From: Epilithonimonas xixisoli
Lineage (GTDB): Bacteria > Bacteroidota > Bacteroidia > Flavobacteriales > Weeksellaceae
Reading direction: 5' to 3'
NCBI RefSeq assembly: GCF_004365655.1
Contig: NZ_SOEO01000002.1
Span: 744,001 to 808,000, forward strand
Length of the DNA: 64,000 nt
Below the pieces are notes generated by a model. The model had not been told where the DNA came from and searched no databases. It worked only from the letters and a program-made list of their open reading frames with translations. The translations under genes were made by a program, and so were the position numbers. Of this stretch, positions 9,382 through 17,052 are shown piece by piece (within the stretch, counting starts at the first letter, position 1; every line of letters begins with the position of its first letter).

Positions 9382-9499
9382 AGTTTTGAAAATCACAATT
9401 TTACAGCCATTCTTGAGAAAAGGTAATTTTGTCCGCAAAAAAGGCTTAATTAATTGTGGAATTTGTTATAAAGTCAGATTTTTAAAAATTTAGAATTGC

Positions 9500-9507
9500 T
9501 ATTTTTG
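9500..9507 (+). promoter_or_regulatory. Bacteroidetes promoter of the first DUF3078 gene
   Basis: TATTTTTG matches TAnnTTTG and is followed by TGCAAAA. It lies 18 bases before the ATG at 9525, which makes that codon the likely start rather than the in-frame ATG at 9507, which overlaps the promoter box. Confidence 0.7.
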
Positions 9508-9524
9508 TGCAAAATTTGATATTA

Positions 9525-10634
9525 ATGAAAAAGGTATTGGTAGTTTTTGCGGTTGTGATGGTCTTGTTTTCTAAGGCTCAAATTACTGATTATCAAAAGT
9601 TAATAGATTCTATTTCGCAAAAAAGATGGGATTCTACGGCATTAGATATCGACAGTCTTTCCAATCCAAAAATTATTGACATTCGATCTTTGAAAAAAGA
9701 TTCTGTGCAACTGACAAATAATATGGTCATTGTTTCTAATACCAGTGACACCAGTCCGCTCACACCATCGTCGATCATCAATCTTCCTACTTTGAAACGT
9801 TGGTTCTTCTTTGGGCAGAACAGTCTGGTTTTCAACCAGTCATCATTTGCGAATTGGTATGCAGGGGGAAATAATAATATTGGCGTGATTGGGAAAGTTA
9901 ACTACAATATCGTTTACAAAAAGAACCGACATTATATGGACAATAATATCCAGATGGGTTACGGTTTTGTGTCATCTACTGGTCAATCTACGAGAAAGAC
10001 AGATGATTACATTAATATTATGACCAATTATGGTTATGAGTTGGCGCAGCATTACTACCTATCCACCGGTTTCCAGTTTTTGTCACAGTTTACGCCGGGA
10101 TTCAATTATGCTAATAATCCGGATCCTGTTTATGATGACAGAATTTCCAAATTTATGGCGCCTGGTTACCTCAACTTGGGTATCGGTGTGTCTTACAATC
10201 CGAACGAAAATTTCCAAGTGATCTTCCGTCCAGTAAATGGAAAATTCACTTTTGTATTAGACAAAAAACTTCAGTTTGCAGGCAATTACGGTTTGGAAAG
10301 AGATGGACAAAGCATGAGATCCGAGCTTGGGGCCATGGTAAATGTTCTCTATAAAATTAAACTTTTCAAAGATGTCAATTTTGTGAATCAGGTCAATTTC
10401 TTTAGCAATTATTTACAACACTCCGAGCGAGTAGATATCAATTATAGCGGTAGTTTGAATCTTAAATTCAACAAATATATTACAACCGTTATCACTTATG
10501 ATATGGTTTATGACCACGATCAAATCAAAAGATTGCAGAGAAAACAGACTTTGGGTGTGGGTGTGACTTATAATTTAGGTTACAAAATGGAAAGAGATAC
10601 CAAGACCGGCATCATAAAACCATTCGTTAATTAA
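9525..10634 (+). CDS. DUF3078 domain-containing exported protein (copy 1)
   Basis: A 369-residue protein with a signal peptide (MKKVLVVFAVVMVLFSKAQ). A low-complexity Ser/Thr/Asp-rich linker runs to about residue 95, and a DUF3078 domain fills the rest. The domain has a conserved entry, WFFFGQNSLVFNQSSFANWYAGG, written here as WFFFGQ...NQSSFANW, and strand-rich aromatic repeats typical of a small outer-membrane barrel. It is paralogous to the next gene, sharing NQS(S/A)F(A/S)NW, FNYANNPDP/GYADGNNPD and the C-terminal YDMVYDHDQIK-type block. The function of DUF3078 is unknown. The insert between signal peptide and domain is absent in copy 2. Confidence 0.85.
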   Translation: MKKVLVVFAVVMVLFSKAQITDYQKLIDSISQKRWDSTALDIDSLSNPKIIDIRSLKKDSVQLTNNMVIVSNTSDTSPLTPSSIINLPTLKRWFFFGQNSLVFNQSSFANWYAGGNNNIGVIGKVNYNIVYKKNRHYMDNNIQMGYGFVSSTGQSTRKTDDYINIMTNYGYELAQHYYLSTGFQFLSQFTPGFNYANNPDPVYDDRISKFMAPGYLNLGIGVSYNPNENFQVIFRPVNGKFTFVLDKKLQFAGNYGLERDGQSMRSELGAMVNVLYKIKLFKDVNFVNQVNFFSNYLQHSERVDINYSGSLNLKFNKYITTVITYDMVYDHDQIKRLQRKQTLGVGVTYNLGYKMERDTKTGIIKPFVN

Positions 10635-10652
10635 GATATTTCGGCTATTCAT

Positions 10653-10660
10653 TATATTTG
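10653..10660 (+). promoter_or_regulatory. Promoter of the second DUF3078 gene
   Basis: TATATTTG matches TAnnTTTG exactly, 18 bases before the ATG at 10679. It gives copy 2 its own start site within the 44-base gap between the tandem genes and argues against the upstream in-frame ATG at 10658. Confidence 0.65.
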
Positions 10661-10678
10661 CAAAACAAAAACAAATTA

Positions 10679-11584
10679 ATGAAGAAACTTCTATTATCAT
10701 TAAGCCTTCTTTGGGCTATGAATTCTTATGCGCAGGAGGCTCCCGTTCAGGATTCTGTAAAAGCTTGGTCGATTGTTGGACAAAATACTTTGATGTTGAA
10801 TCAATCGGCATTCTCCAATTGGGTGGCTGGTGGCGCCAATAATATCGGTTGGCAAGCTGGTGTCAATTACAATTTGACTTACGAAAAAGACAAAGACCTT
10901 TGGGAAAATGTCATTATTCTTGGCTATGGGATGAACAATACACAAGGTGTTGGCAACAGGAAAACACAGGATGTCATCAATCTTTCTACCAATTACGGAA
11001 GAAAACTTTCAGGAGATTGGTACACGTCTGTGGGAGCTGGTTTGATTTCTCAATTCGCGCCAGGCTATGCCGATGGAAATAATCCGGATGCAGCGAAGAT
11101 CTCCAACTTTATGTCACCTGGTTATGTGAATGTAGGAGCCGGTTTTACGTATAAGCCAAGTGATAATTTCACCATGACTTTGCGACCTGCAAACGCCAGA
11201 TTCACTTTTGTGATGGATAAGGATTTGCAATGGGCTGGAAATTATGGCTTGAAAAACGATGGCGATTCTATGTTATTCCAGTTCGGTTTCTTGGGAACGG
11301 CGCAGTATAAAGTGAAGCTGATGGAAAATATTACGTTGCAAAATGCAGCGTCTGTTTTTTCTAATTATTTGGATCATCCAGAGAGACTTGTAATGTCCTA
11401 CTCTGGAATTTTGAATATGAAAGTCAACAAGTATATTTCTACCAACGTAACTTTAGATTTGCTGTATGACCACAATCAAATTAGAAAGACCCAGTTGAAA
11501 CAGACTTTGGGAATTGGATTTGCCTACAATATTGATAATGGCAAAAAACGCTCAGATGACAAACGCAATCAAAGCTGGAAATAA
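10679..11584 (+). CDS. DUF3078 domain-containing exported protein (copy 2)
   Basis: A 301-residue paralog of the preceding gene. The signal peptide (residues 1-18, ending SYAQ) runs almost directly into the DUF3078 domain, which begins SIVGQNTLMLNQSAFSNW. The same beta-rich blocks follow in the same order, including RPANARFTFVMDKDLQWAGNYG-type sequence, split here as RPANARFTF and LQWAGNYGL. It ends in a basic, hydrophilic tail (KKRSDDKRNQSWK). An outer-membrane barrel location is inferred. Tandem duplication followed by separate promoter use is suggested by the sequence; no enzymatic motif is visible. Confidence 0.85.
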   Translation: MKKLLLSLSLLWAMNSYAQEAPVQDSVKAWSIVGQNTLMLNQSAFSNWVAGGANNIGWQAGVNYNLTYEKDKDLWENVIILGYGMNNTQGVGNRKTQDVINLSTNYGRKLSGDWYTSVGAGLISQFAPGYADGNNPDAAKISNFMSPGYVNVGAGFTYKPSDNFTMTLRPANARFTFVMDKDLQWAGNYGLKNDGDSMLFQFGFLGTAQYKVKLMENITLQNAASVFSNYLDHPERLVMSYSGILNMKVNKYISTNVTLDLLYDHNQIRKTQLKQTLGIGFAYNIDNGKKRSDDKRNQSWK

Positions 11585-11605
11585 AAACTACAAACTTTTG
11601 AACAT

Positions 11606-11636
11606 AAAAAAAGCGGGGAATTAATTCTCCGCTTTT
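11606..11636. terminator. Bidirectional terminator between DUF3078 copy 2 and msrA
   Basis: The inverted repeat AAAAAGCGG...CCGCTTTTT around 11606-11636 has T-runs on both strands. It lies between two converging genes and overlaps the last codons of msrA. Confidence 0.75.
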
Positions 11637-12274
11637 TCATTTAGCCAACCCAACTCTCCAAAATGCTTTTTGAATTTTTGAATCTTAGGTCCAACTACAG
11701 CGCTACAATAAGGCTGGTTTGGATTGGCATTGTAATAACCTTGGTGATATGCTTCTGCAGACCAGAATTTCTCGAAAGGAACAATCTCTGTCACATACTT
11801 TCCGTTCCATTCCTGTTTGTCTTCAGATGCTTTCAATGACTCTTCTGCATCTTGCTTTTGTTTGTCGGAATGATAGAAAATCGCTGATCTGTATTGCGTG
11901 CCGATGTCATTTCCTTGTCTGTTCAGCGTTGTAGGATTGTGGAGAAACCAAAATACTTCCAGCAATTGCTTGTAAGAAATGATTTTTGGGTCATAAGCAA
12001 TCTGCACTACTTCTGCATGTCCTGTGGTTCCTGCCGAAACTTCCTCATAAGTCGGATTGGCTTTGTGGCCACCGGAATATCCCGATATTACAGAATCTAC
12101 ACCTTTCAGCATATGAAAACAGCTTTCTACGCACCAAAAGCATCCGCCAGCCAAAGTGGCATATTCCAAATTGTTTTTATCCATTTTTTGATTTTTTAAT
12201 GGGTTTTGTTTTTTCTCCTGACCATTACAGCTGAAGAGGACAAAACTTAGAATTATTAATAAATACTGTTTCAT
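11621..12274 (-). CDS. msrA: Peptide-methionine (S)-S-oxide reductase, predicted lipoprotein
   Basis: A 217-residue MsrA. The catalytic motif GGCFWC is at residues 43-48, with Cys45 as nucleophile; GYSGG and the downstream YRSAIFYHS segment are also conserved. It repairs S-epimers of methionine sulfoxide using thioredoxin-type reductants. Residues 1-16 form a lipoprotein signal (hydrophobic stretch ending LFSC, with Cys16 lipidated), so this copy should act on oxidised proteins outside the cytoplasm. There is no fused MsrB domain. A large hairpin occupies its 5' leader. Confidence 0.93.
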   Translation of the reverse strand: MKQYLLIILSFVLFSCNGQEKKQNPLKNQKMDKNNLEYATLAGGCFWCVESCFHMLKGVDSVISGYSGGHKANPTYEEVSAGTTGHAEVVQIAYDPKIISYKQLLEVFWFLHNPTTLNRQGNDIGTQYRSAIFYHSDKQKQDAEESLKASEDKQEWNGKYVTEIVPFEKFWSAEAYHQGYYNANPNQPYCSAVVGPKIQKFKKHFGELGWLNEKAEN

Positions 12275-12284
12275 TATTAGACAA

Positions 12285-12359
12285 GAAAAATCCTTTGATT
12301 TTCCTCGTTCTTAATAGCAAATTGTATTCCTATCAAAAATGAGAACCAAAGGATTTCTC
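12285..12359 (-). terminator. Long-loop hairpin between the ROK gene and msrA
   Basis: Arms at 12347-12359 and 12285-12297 form a 13-bp stem with one G-U pair. The loop of about 49 bases holds smaller complementary pairs (GTTC/GAAC and ATAG/CTAT). The second arm ends in a T-run on the minus strand, 11 bases before the msrA ATG. It may terminate ROK transcription or act as an msrA leader structure. Confidence 0.45.
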
Positions 12360-12367
12360 TATATCAA

Positions 12368-13339
12368 TTATTTATTTTCCCAAACAAGCGCACTTGCACC
12401 AAGAATTGCTGCATCTGCCTCATCCAACTCGCTGAAAACCAATTTAACTTTTGAGCGGAAAATTGGCAACAGATTTCTTTCCATATGTAGTTTTGCAGGT
12501 TTTAGCAAGAAATCACCAGCTTTGATAACGCCTCCAAAAAGCAAAATAGCTTCTGGAGATGAGAACATTACGAAGTTTGCTAATGCTTCACCCAATTTTT
12601 GTCCTGTGTATCGGAAAACTTCTATCGCTGTTGGGTCGCCTGCAATCGCGCACTCGTGAACAGTTTTAGAGTTAATGTCTTCTTCACGGTATTGATTCAA
12701 CATAGAATCTGGAAACTCAGCACGGAATTTTTTAGCTGTAATAGCGATTCCGGTTGCAGAAGCGTAAGATTCCAAACTTCCTTCAGATCCTGTGCTCCAA
12801 TGCTTTCTTCCGCCTGGTTTTACAATCGTGTGACCGAGTTCTCCGGCAAATCCGTCGTGGCCATATATCAAGTTTCCACCGCTGATGATTCCACTTCCAA
12901 CGCCTGTTCCAAGAGTAATCATTATGAAATCCTTCATTCCTCTTGCGGCGCCAAACATCATTTCTCCAAGTGCTGCTGCATTGGCATCGTTGGTCATTTT
13001 ACAAGGCACTCCAAATTTTTTAGTCATTAGTTCTGCAAATGGAACTACGCCTTTCCAAGGAAGATTGGGAGCTAGTTCAATCGTTCCTGTGAAGTAATTA
13101 GCGTTAGGCGCACCAACACCAATTCCGTCCAATCTTGTATTTTGACTGACTTCATCTATCAACGGTTGGATATTGGTGTGTAGAGCATCGATAAAATCTT
13201 CTACCTGTTTGTAATCTTCAGTTTTTATACTTCCTTTTGCGAGAATCTCTCCCCGGTGATTCACCAATCCGAATTTGGTGTTGGTTCCGCCAATATCTAT
13301 ACCTATGGCGATTTGCTTTGATAAATCAATTAATGACAT
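12368..13339 (-). CDS. ROK family sugar kinase (glucokinase-like)
   Basis: A 323-residue ROK protein with the phosphate-binding motif DIGGTNTKFG (15-24), the catalytic aspartate in NDAN (Asp118) and the second ATP motif TLGTGVGSG (142-150). These residues support an active sugar kinase, most likely acting on glucose or a similar hexose. The ROK zinc site normally follows GELGH as a cysteine-rich CxCGxxGCxE stretch. Here residues 176-190 read GGRKHWSTGSEGSLE, with no cysteine, so the zinc finger is lost. There is no N-terminal helix-turn-helix, so it is not a NagC-type repressor. Substrate is not assigned. Confidence 0.87.
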   Translation of the reverse strand: MSLIDLSKQIAIGIDIGGTNTKFGLVNHRGEILAKGSIKTEDYKQVEDFIDALHTNIQPLIDEVSQNTRLDGIGVGAPNANYFTGTIELAPNLPWKGVVPFAELMTKKFGVPCKMTNDANAAALGEMMFGAARGMKDFIMITLGTGVGSGIISGGNLIYGHDGFAGELGHTIVKPGGRKHWSTGSEGSLESYASATGIAITAKKFRAEFPDSMLNQYREEDINSKTVHECAIAGDPTAIEVFRYTGQKLGEALANFVMFSSPEAILLFGGVIKAGDFLLKPAKLHMERNLLPIFRSKVKLVFSELDEADAAILGASALVWENK

Positions 13340-13481
13340 CGATTAAAATTTTTAAGACCATAAATTTAGACAAAAGGAAATTAATATTCAGTAAATATTG
13401 TTTTAATTTTAAAAAGAAACGCTGGATTTTTTCGGACTGAAATTGGTTTTTATTAATAAATTTCTTGCTCATTAAACATAA

Positions 13482-13509
13482 AAAAACCTGAATCATAGTT
13501 CAGGTTTTT
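13482..13509 (-). terminator. Intrinsic terminator of the PepSY gene
   Basis: The perfect 11-bp stem AAAAACCTGAA/TTCAGGTTTTT (13482-13492 with 13499-13509) is followed by a T-run on the minus strand, directly after the stop at 13517. Confidence 0.8.
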
Positions 13510-13516
13510 GGCTCAA

Positions 13517-14722
13517 TTATTTAATCTGTGTTTTCTTTCTTCGTCCCCACCAGATCATAAATCCAGTGACGGGCATTGATGCGATAATAATGCTGACAAT
13601 AAATCCAATGATTTTGGTAGGCAAACCTAAGATGGCGCCAACGTGAATGTCATAATTGGCTGCAACTACTTTCTCACCGAAGTTCTTGTCTTTCGGATCG
13701 TGTATGTGCAAGAGTTCGCCGGAGTTCTCATCAAAAATTAAAGTGCTGTTTTTATGATAAGAATATGAGAGGTGTCTTACAAAAACCGAGAAATTCGGAT
13801 GCTCGTGATCGTCCAAATGTGGATGTCCAAGATCCAGACTGAATGCGTACGCTGTTGGATAAAGTTCCTTCACTTTGTCAGAAATCTTGTCCAATGTTTT
13901 GTCGTTTCTCATTTCAATTGGCGCTTTTGTGGTAATGGCAGAGAAATCTGGATAAACAGTTTCACCTCCGGAGAAGACCACATATATCATCGCCTGAACT
14001 GCGAAAAATGCGTAGAATAGACCAGTAATCGTTAAAATCAAAGCGAAAATGGAAGAGTAGAATCCGAGAATGTTGTGAAGGTCATAATTCTTTCTTTTCC
14101 ATTTTGTGGTGTCTTTCCATTGAAAGCTGAAACGTTGTTTTCTTGCCGCTTTGTTTTTTGGCCACCAAAGGATGATTCCGGAAATCAACATAATCAAGAA
14201 GATGACAACAGGAATACCGACAACGTAAGTTCCCCAATCTTGTTTCAAAAGAAAACTCCAATGGATGGATTTTACGATGGCAAAGAACCCGTTTTTCTCA
14301 TCATAAACTTGGAGGACTTTTCCAGTGTAAGGATTGACGTACGCCAATTTATAAATCGGAAATTCATCAAAATAATTCCATTGATCTGGCTGATGCTCGT
14401 ACCAATAAACTTGATAAGACATTTTTTTATCTATAGGAACGTTGATCCAGTGGATCGGATACTTCTCCTTGGTCTGCTCATTCACTAGTTTTTCTATGAC
14501 GCGGATGGGCAAGATCTGTTTTTGATCGATGTTTTGCTCATTGTGGTAGATGTATTCTTTTCGTGAGATGTTTTCTATCTCATCTTTGAAAACGTACAAG
14601 GCGCCAGTGATTGCGATGATAAAGATAAGCGTACCAATGGACAAGCCAAACCACAGATGTAGTTTGGCTGTCCATTTTTTAAAGAAACCAGGTTTCTTCT
14701 TATGATGATGTTTTTTCCTCAT
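13517..14722 (-). CDS. PepSY-associated transmembrane protein
   Basis: A 401-residue inner-membrane protein with four hydrophobic segments, at about 24-46, 165-188, 215-240 and the C-terminal 375-395. Large periplasmic PepSY-like loops separate them, and the N-terminus is basic and His-rich (residues 4-10). PepSY_TM proteins found beside siderophore receptors are thought to help reduce or release ferric iron from imported siderophores. The adjacent upstream TonB-dependent siderophore receptor lies 43 bases away in the same direction, which supports an iron role and a shared operon. Direct reductase activity is inferred from family context only. Confidence 0.85.
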   Translation of the reverse strand: MRKKHHHKKKPGFFKKWTAKLHLWFGLSIGTLIFIIAITGALYVFKDEIENISRKEYIYHNEQNIDQKQILPIRVIEKLVNEQTKEKYPIHWINVPIDKKMSYQVYWYEHQPDQWNYFDEFPIYKLAYVNPYTGKVLQVYDEKNGFFAIVKSIHWSFLLKQDWGTYVVGIPVVIFLIMLISGIILWWPKNKAARKQRFSFQWKDTTKWKRKNYDLHNILGFYSSIFALILTITGLFYAFFAVQAMIYVVFSGGETVYPDFSAITTKAPIEMRNDKTLDKISDKVKELYPTAYAFSLDLGHPHLDDHEHPNFSVFVRHLSYSYHKNSTLIFDENSGELLHIHDPKDKNFGEKVVAANYDIHVGAILGLPTKIIGFIVSIIIASMPVTGFMIWWGRRKKTQIK

Positions 14723-14765
14723 AAAAGTTTAAAAAGCCAAGCTACAAACTTAGCTTTTTTATTTT

Positions 14766-16904
14766 TTAGAATTTGTAATTCAAACTTAGAGATAAAGTTC
14801 TAAGTCTTTGTGGTGTCACAGTTGACCATCCAGAGAAATATTTCTTGTTGGCAATGTTATCAACTTTCAAAATGATGCTGTATCTATCTTCTGTATAAGA
14901 AAGTGAAGAGTTCATAATGATGTAACTAGGAAGCGGGAAAGCACCGATGTTACCTCTATTCAATGTATAAAATCTGCTAGCAGAATTACCACCGAAACCA
15001 ATTCCGAAGTTTTTAAGCGCTCCGGTTTGGATTTTGTAAGTTCCCCAGAAGTTGATCAGGTTTTTTGGTCCTGCATCTTCTGTTCTGTTTCCTGGATATC
15101 CTTCGTCACCTTTTACAACATTACTATCGTTGTAGCTGTATCCGGCAATTAAGTTCATCCCAGGAATTGGACTTCCCAAAACGCTCACTTCAAAACCTTT
15201 GCTTTCTACTTCTCCACCTTGATTGACATTCACACCATTACCCATTACTTTGTTTTTTACATAGATGTTGTAATAACTTGCGGTAATAGAGAATTTTTCG
15301 CCAGCTAAATTTGCTTTTGTACCAACTTCCCATTGGTTGGCGTGCTCTGGATCAAAATAACGAAGCTCACTGCTCAAAACGTTTCCAAGATCATCAGTGA
15401 TTTGAATCGTTGAAGGATCAACATTTCGGAAACCATTCATATAGTTACCAAAGATTGAAACTTTGTCTTGGATTGGCTGATAAACCAAACCTAACTTAGG
15501 CGAAAGTGTGGTTTTTTCTTTAGAATTGTCTGTCGCATATGCAGTTGCCATTCCTGTGAAATGATCCAATCTCAAACTTAACATTGCAGATAGATTTGGA
15601 AGAATGTTCACAACATCTGAAACATAAGCACTGTAGATTTTTGCTTCTGCGTGTCCTATTTCTTGTCCTGCGTTTCTTAGTTCATAATCAACTGCAGATT
15701 TTGTAAGAAGGTCTGCTTTTGTATCGGTTTGATTAACCAAGTTCACCACACCGTGTCCTATCCATCCTGTTCCGCCTTGGATGAAATCTCTTTGGAAATA
15801 ATCTAATCCAAATAGCAATTTATTCTTAACACTTCCAAAATTAAAAGTTCCTACAAAATTTTGCTGAATTCCTGTTGTATTGGTCTCTCCACCAACGTTC
15901 GCAATAAATCTTACGAAATCGCCACCATTGGATTGATCCCACAAGTAAGAATAGTAACCTTTTGTTTTAGAATTGCTTCTTGAAACTAAGGTTTTGGATG
16001 TCCAGTTGTCAGATATTTTGTAGTCTGCAGTAGCTTGTATGTTGAATGAATTGTTATTGATCGTTAAATCATCGCTGGTGTATGATTTTTTATAATTGTC
16101 TTTGAACAGACCAATTGAATTAAAAGAAAGCGGTGCATATCTGTTCAAGAAAATCATTGGTGCATTGGAGGATTCAGACGTTTTGATTTCTGTATTAACG
16201 TGGAACGTCAATCTGTCATTGGCTACAAATTTCACAGATGGAGCGATGTAGAAAGATTCGTTAAAACCAGCATCTTGGAACGTATTGTTTTTATGATAAG
16301 CAGTGTTCACTCTTGCAAATAGGTTTTTGTTAAGTGGCGTGTTTACGTCAGCTGTAAGTCTGTTCAAACCGTAGCTTCCGTTCACATAATTAACTTCACC
16401 TCCAAAATGATTGTAAGGCTTCTTTGTAACAACATTGATCATACCTCCATAAGAAATCACACTTCCACCATACAAAGTACCAGATGGACCTTTGATTGCC
16501 TCAATAATTTCGATACCTGCGGGATCCAAAGTTCCGTTGCTTAAGCTCGGCATTCCGTTTACCAAAGTTGGCTGAAGCGAGAAACCTCTCATTGTGTAGT
16601 ATTCTCCACCATCATTTCCTCTACCGGTAGATTCCCAAAGTCTTGTAATACCAGTCACATTCTTAAGAGCATCATTGAAATTCGTAACAACTTGTTCTTT
16701 GATAACGTTTTTGTTTACAGTATTATAAACCTGAGGATTTTCAATATCTTTAAGAGGCATTTTGTTTGCCGATTCTCTGTCTCTAGTAATATATCCGTGT
16801 ACTACAACTCCATCAATTTCATTTGATTTGTTGATAGAATCATTTTCCTGAGCATAAGCAAAAGTGGAAACGAGAACCACAGCACTTACAATAACTTTCT
16901 TCAT
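14766..16904 (-). CDS. TonB-dependent siderophore receptor
   Basis: A 712-residue outer-membrane receptor with a signal peptide (residues 1-18, ending FAYAQ) and no N-terminal carboxypeptidase-like domain. The plug domain shows NVTGITRLWESTGRG (about 86-100), YYTMRGF and IEAIKGPSGTLYGG, the classical TonB-siderophore plug features. About 22 strands follow, with a terminal aromatic ending (LSLNYKF). It imports a ferric siderophore of unknown type using TonB energy. A -7 promoter and an AT-rich palindrome upstream suggest iron repression. The PepSY gene downstream probably belongs to the same unit. Confidence 0.92.
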   Translation of the reverse strand: MKKVIVSAVVLVSTFAYAQENDSINKSNEIDGVVVHGYITRDRESANKMPLKDIENPQVYNTVNKNVIKEQVVTNFNDALKNVTGITRLWESTGRGNDGGEYYTMRGFSLQPTLVNGMPSLSNGTLDPAGIEIIEAIKGPSGTLYGGSVISYGGMINVVTKKPYNHFGGEVNYVNGSYGLNRLTADVNTPLNKNLFARVNTAYHKNNTFQDAGFNESFYIAPSVKFVANDRLTFHVNTEIKTSESSNAPMIFLNRYAPLSFNSIGLFKDNYKKSYTSDDLTINNNSFNIQATADYKISDNWTSKTLVSRSNSKTKGYYSYLWDQSNGGDFVRFIANVGGETNTTGIQQNFVGTFNFGSVKNKLLFGLDYFQRDFIQGGTGWIGHGVVNLVNQTDTKADLLTKSAVDYELRNAGQEIGHAEAKIYSAYVSDVVNILPNLSAMLSLRLDHFTGMATAYATDNSKEKTTLSPKLGLVYQPIQDKVSIFGNYMNGFRNVDPSTIQITDDLGNVLSSELRYFDPEHANQWEVGTKANLAGEKFSITASYYNIYVKNKVMGNGVNVNQGGEVESKGFEVSVLGSPIPGMNLIAGYSYNDSNVVKGDEGYPGNRTEDAGPKNLINFWGTYKIQTGALKNFGIGFGGNSASRFYTLNRGNIGAFPLPSYIIMNSSLSYTEDRYSIILKVDNIANKKYFSGWSTVTPQRLRTLSLSLNYKF

Positions 16905-16921
16905 TGCTATAATAATTTTTG

Positions 16922-16929
16922 CAAATGTA
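16922..16929 (-). promoter_or_regulatory. Promoter of the siderophore receptor
   Basis: On the minus strand TACATTTG matches TAnnTTTG exactly, 17 bases upstream of the receptor ATG. Confidence 0.65.
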
Positions 16930-16941
16930 TTATTTTTATTA

Positions 16942-16956
16942 ATTCTAAATTAGAAT
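16942..16956 (-). promoter_or_regulatory. Palindromic candidate Fur-type operator
   Basis: ATTCTAAATTAGAAT is a perfect 15-base inverted repeat centred at 16949, about 20 bases upstream of the -7 box and thus over the -33 position. Its place in front of an iron-uptake gene suggests an iron-responsive repressor site, probably Fur; binding is inferred. Confidence 0.5.
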
Positions 16957-16997
16957 AAATTATGATATTTGTCATTTCTTAATAAATGTTAAAACAA

Positions 16998-17028
16998 AAA
17001 AAGCTGTTGAAATTATCAACAGCTTTTT
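16998..17028 (-). terminator. Intrinsic terminator of secA
   Basis: A 13-bp perfect stem (AAAAAGCTGTTGA with its complement at 17016-17028) and 5-base loop is followed by T residues on the minus strand, 25 bases past the secA stop. Confidence 0.85.
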
Positions 17029-17052
17029 AATTTTATCTTAAAAATCCTTTAT

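Noticed and set aside
14075-14488. Plus-strand open frame opposite the PepSY gene
   Set aside because: Antisense to a well-supported membrane protein; low-complexity, no domain, no promoter.
14739-14756. Short inverted repeat AAGCT/AGCTT between the siderophore receptor and PepSY genes
   Set aside because: A 5-bp stem is too weak to call a terminator, and the two genes look like one operon.
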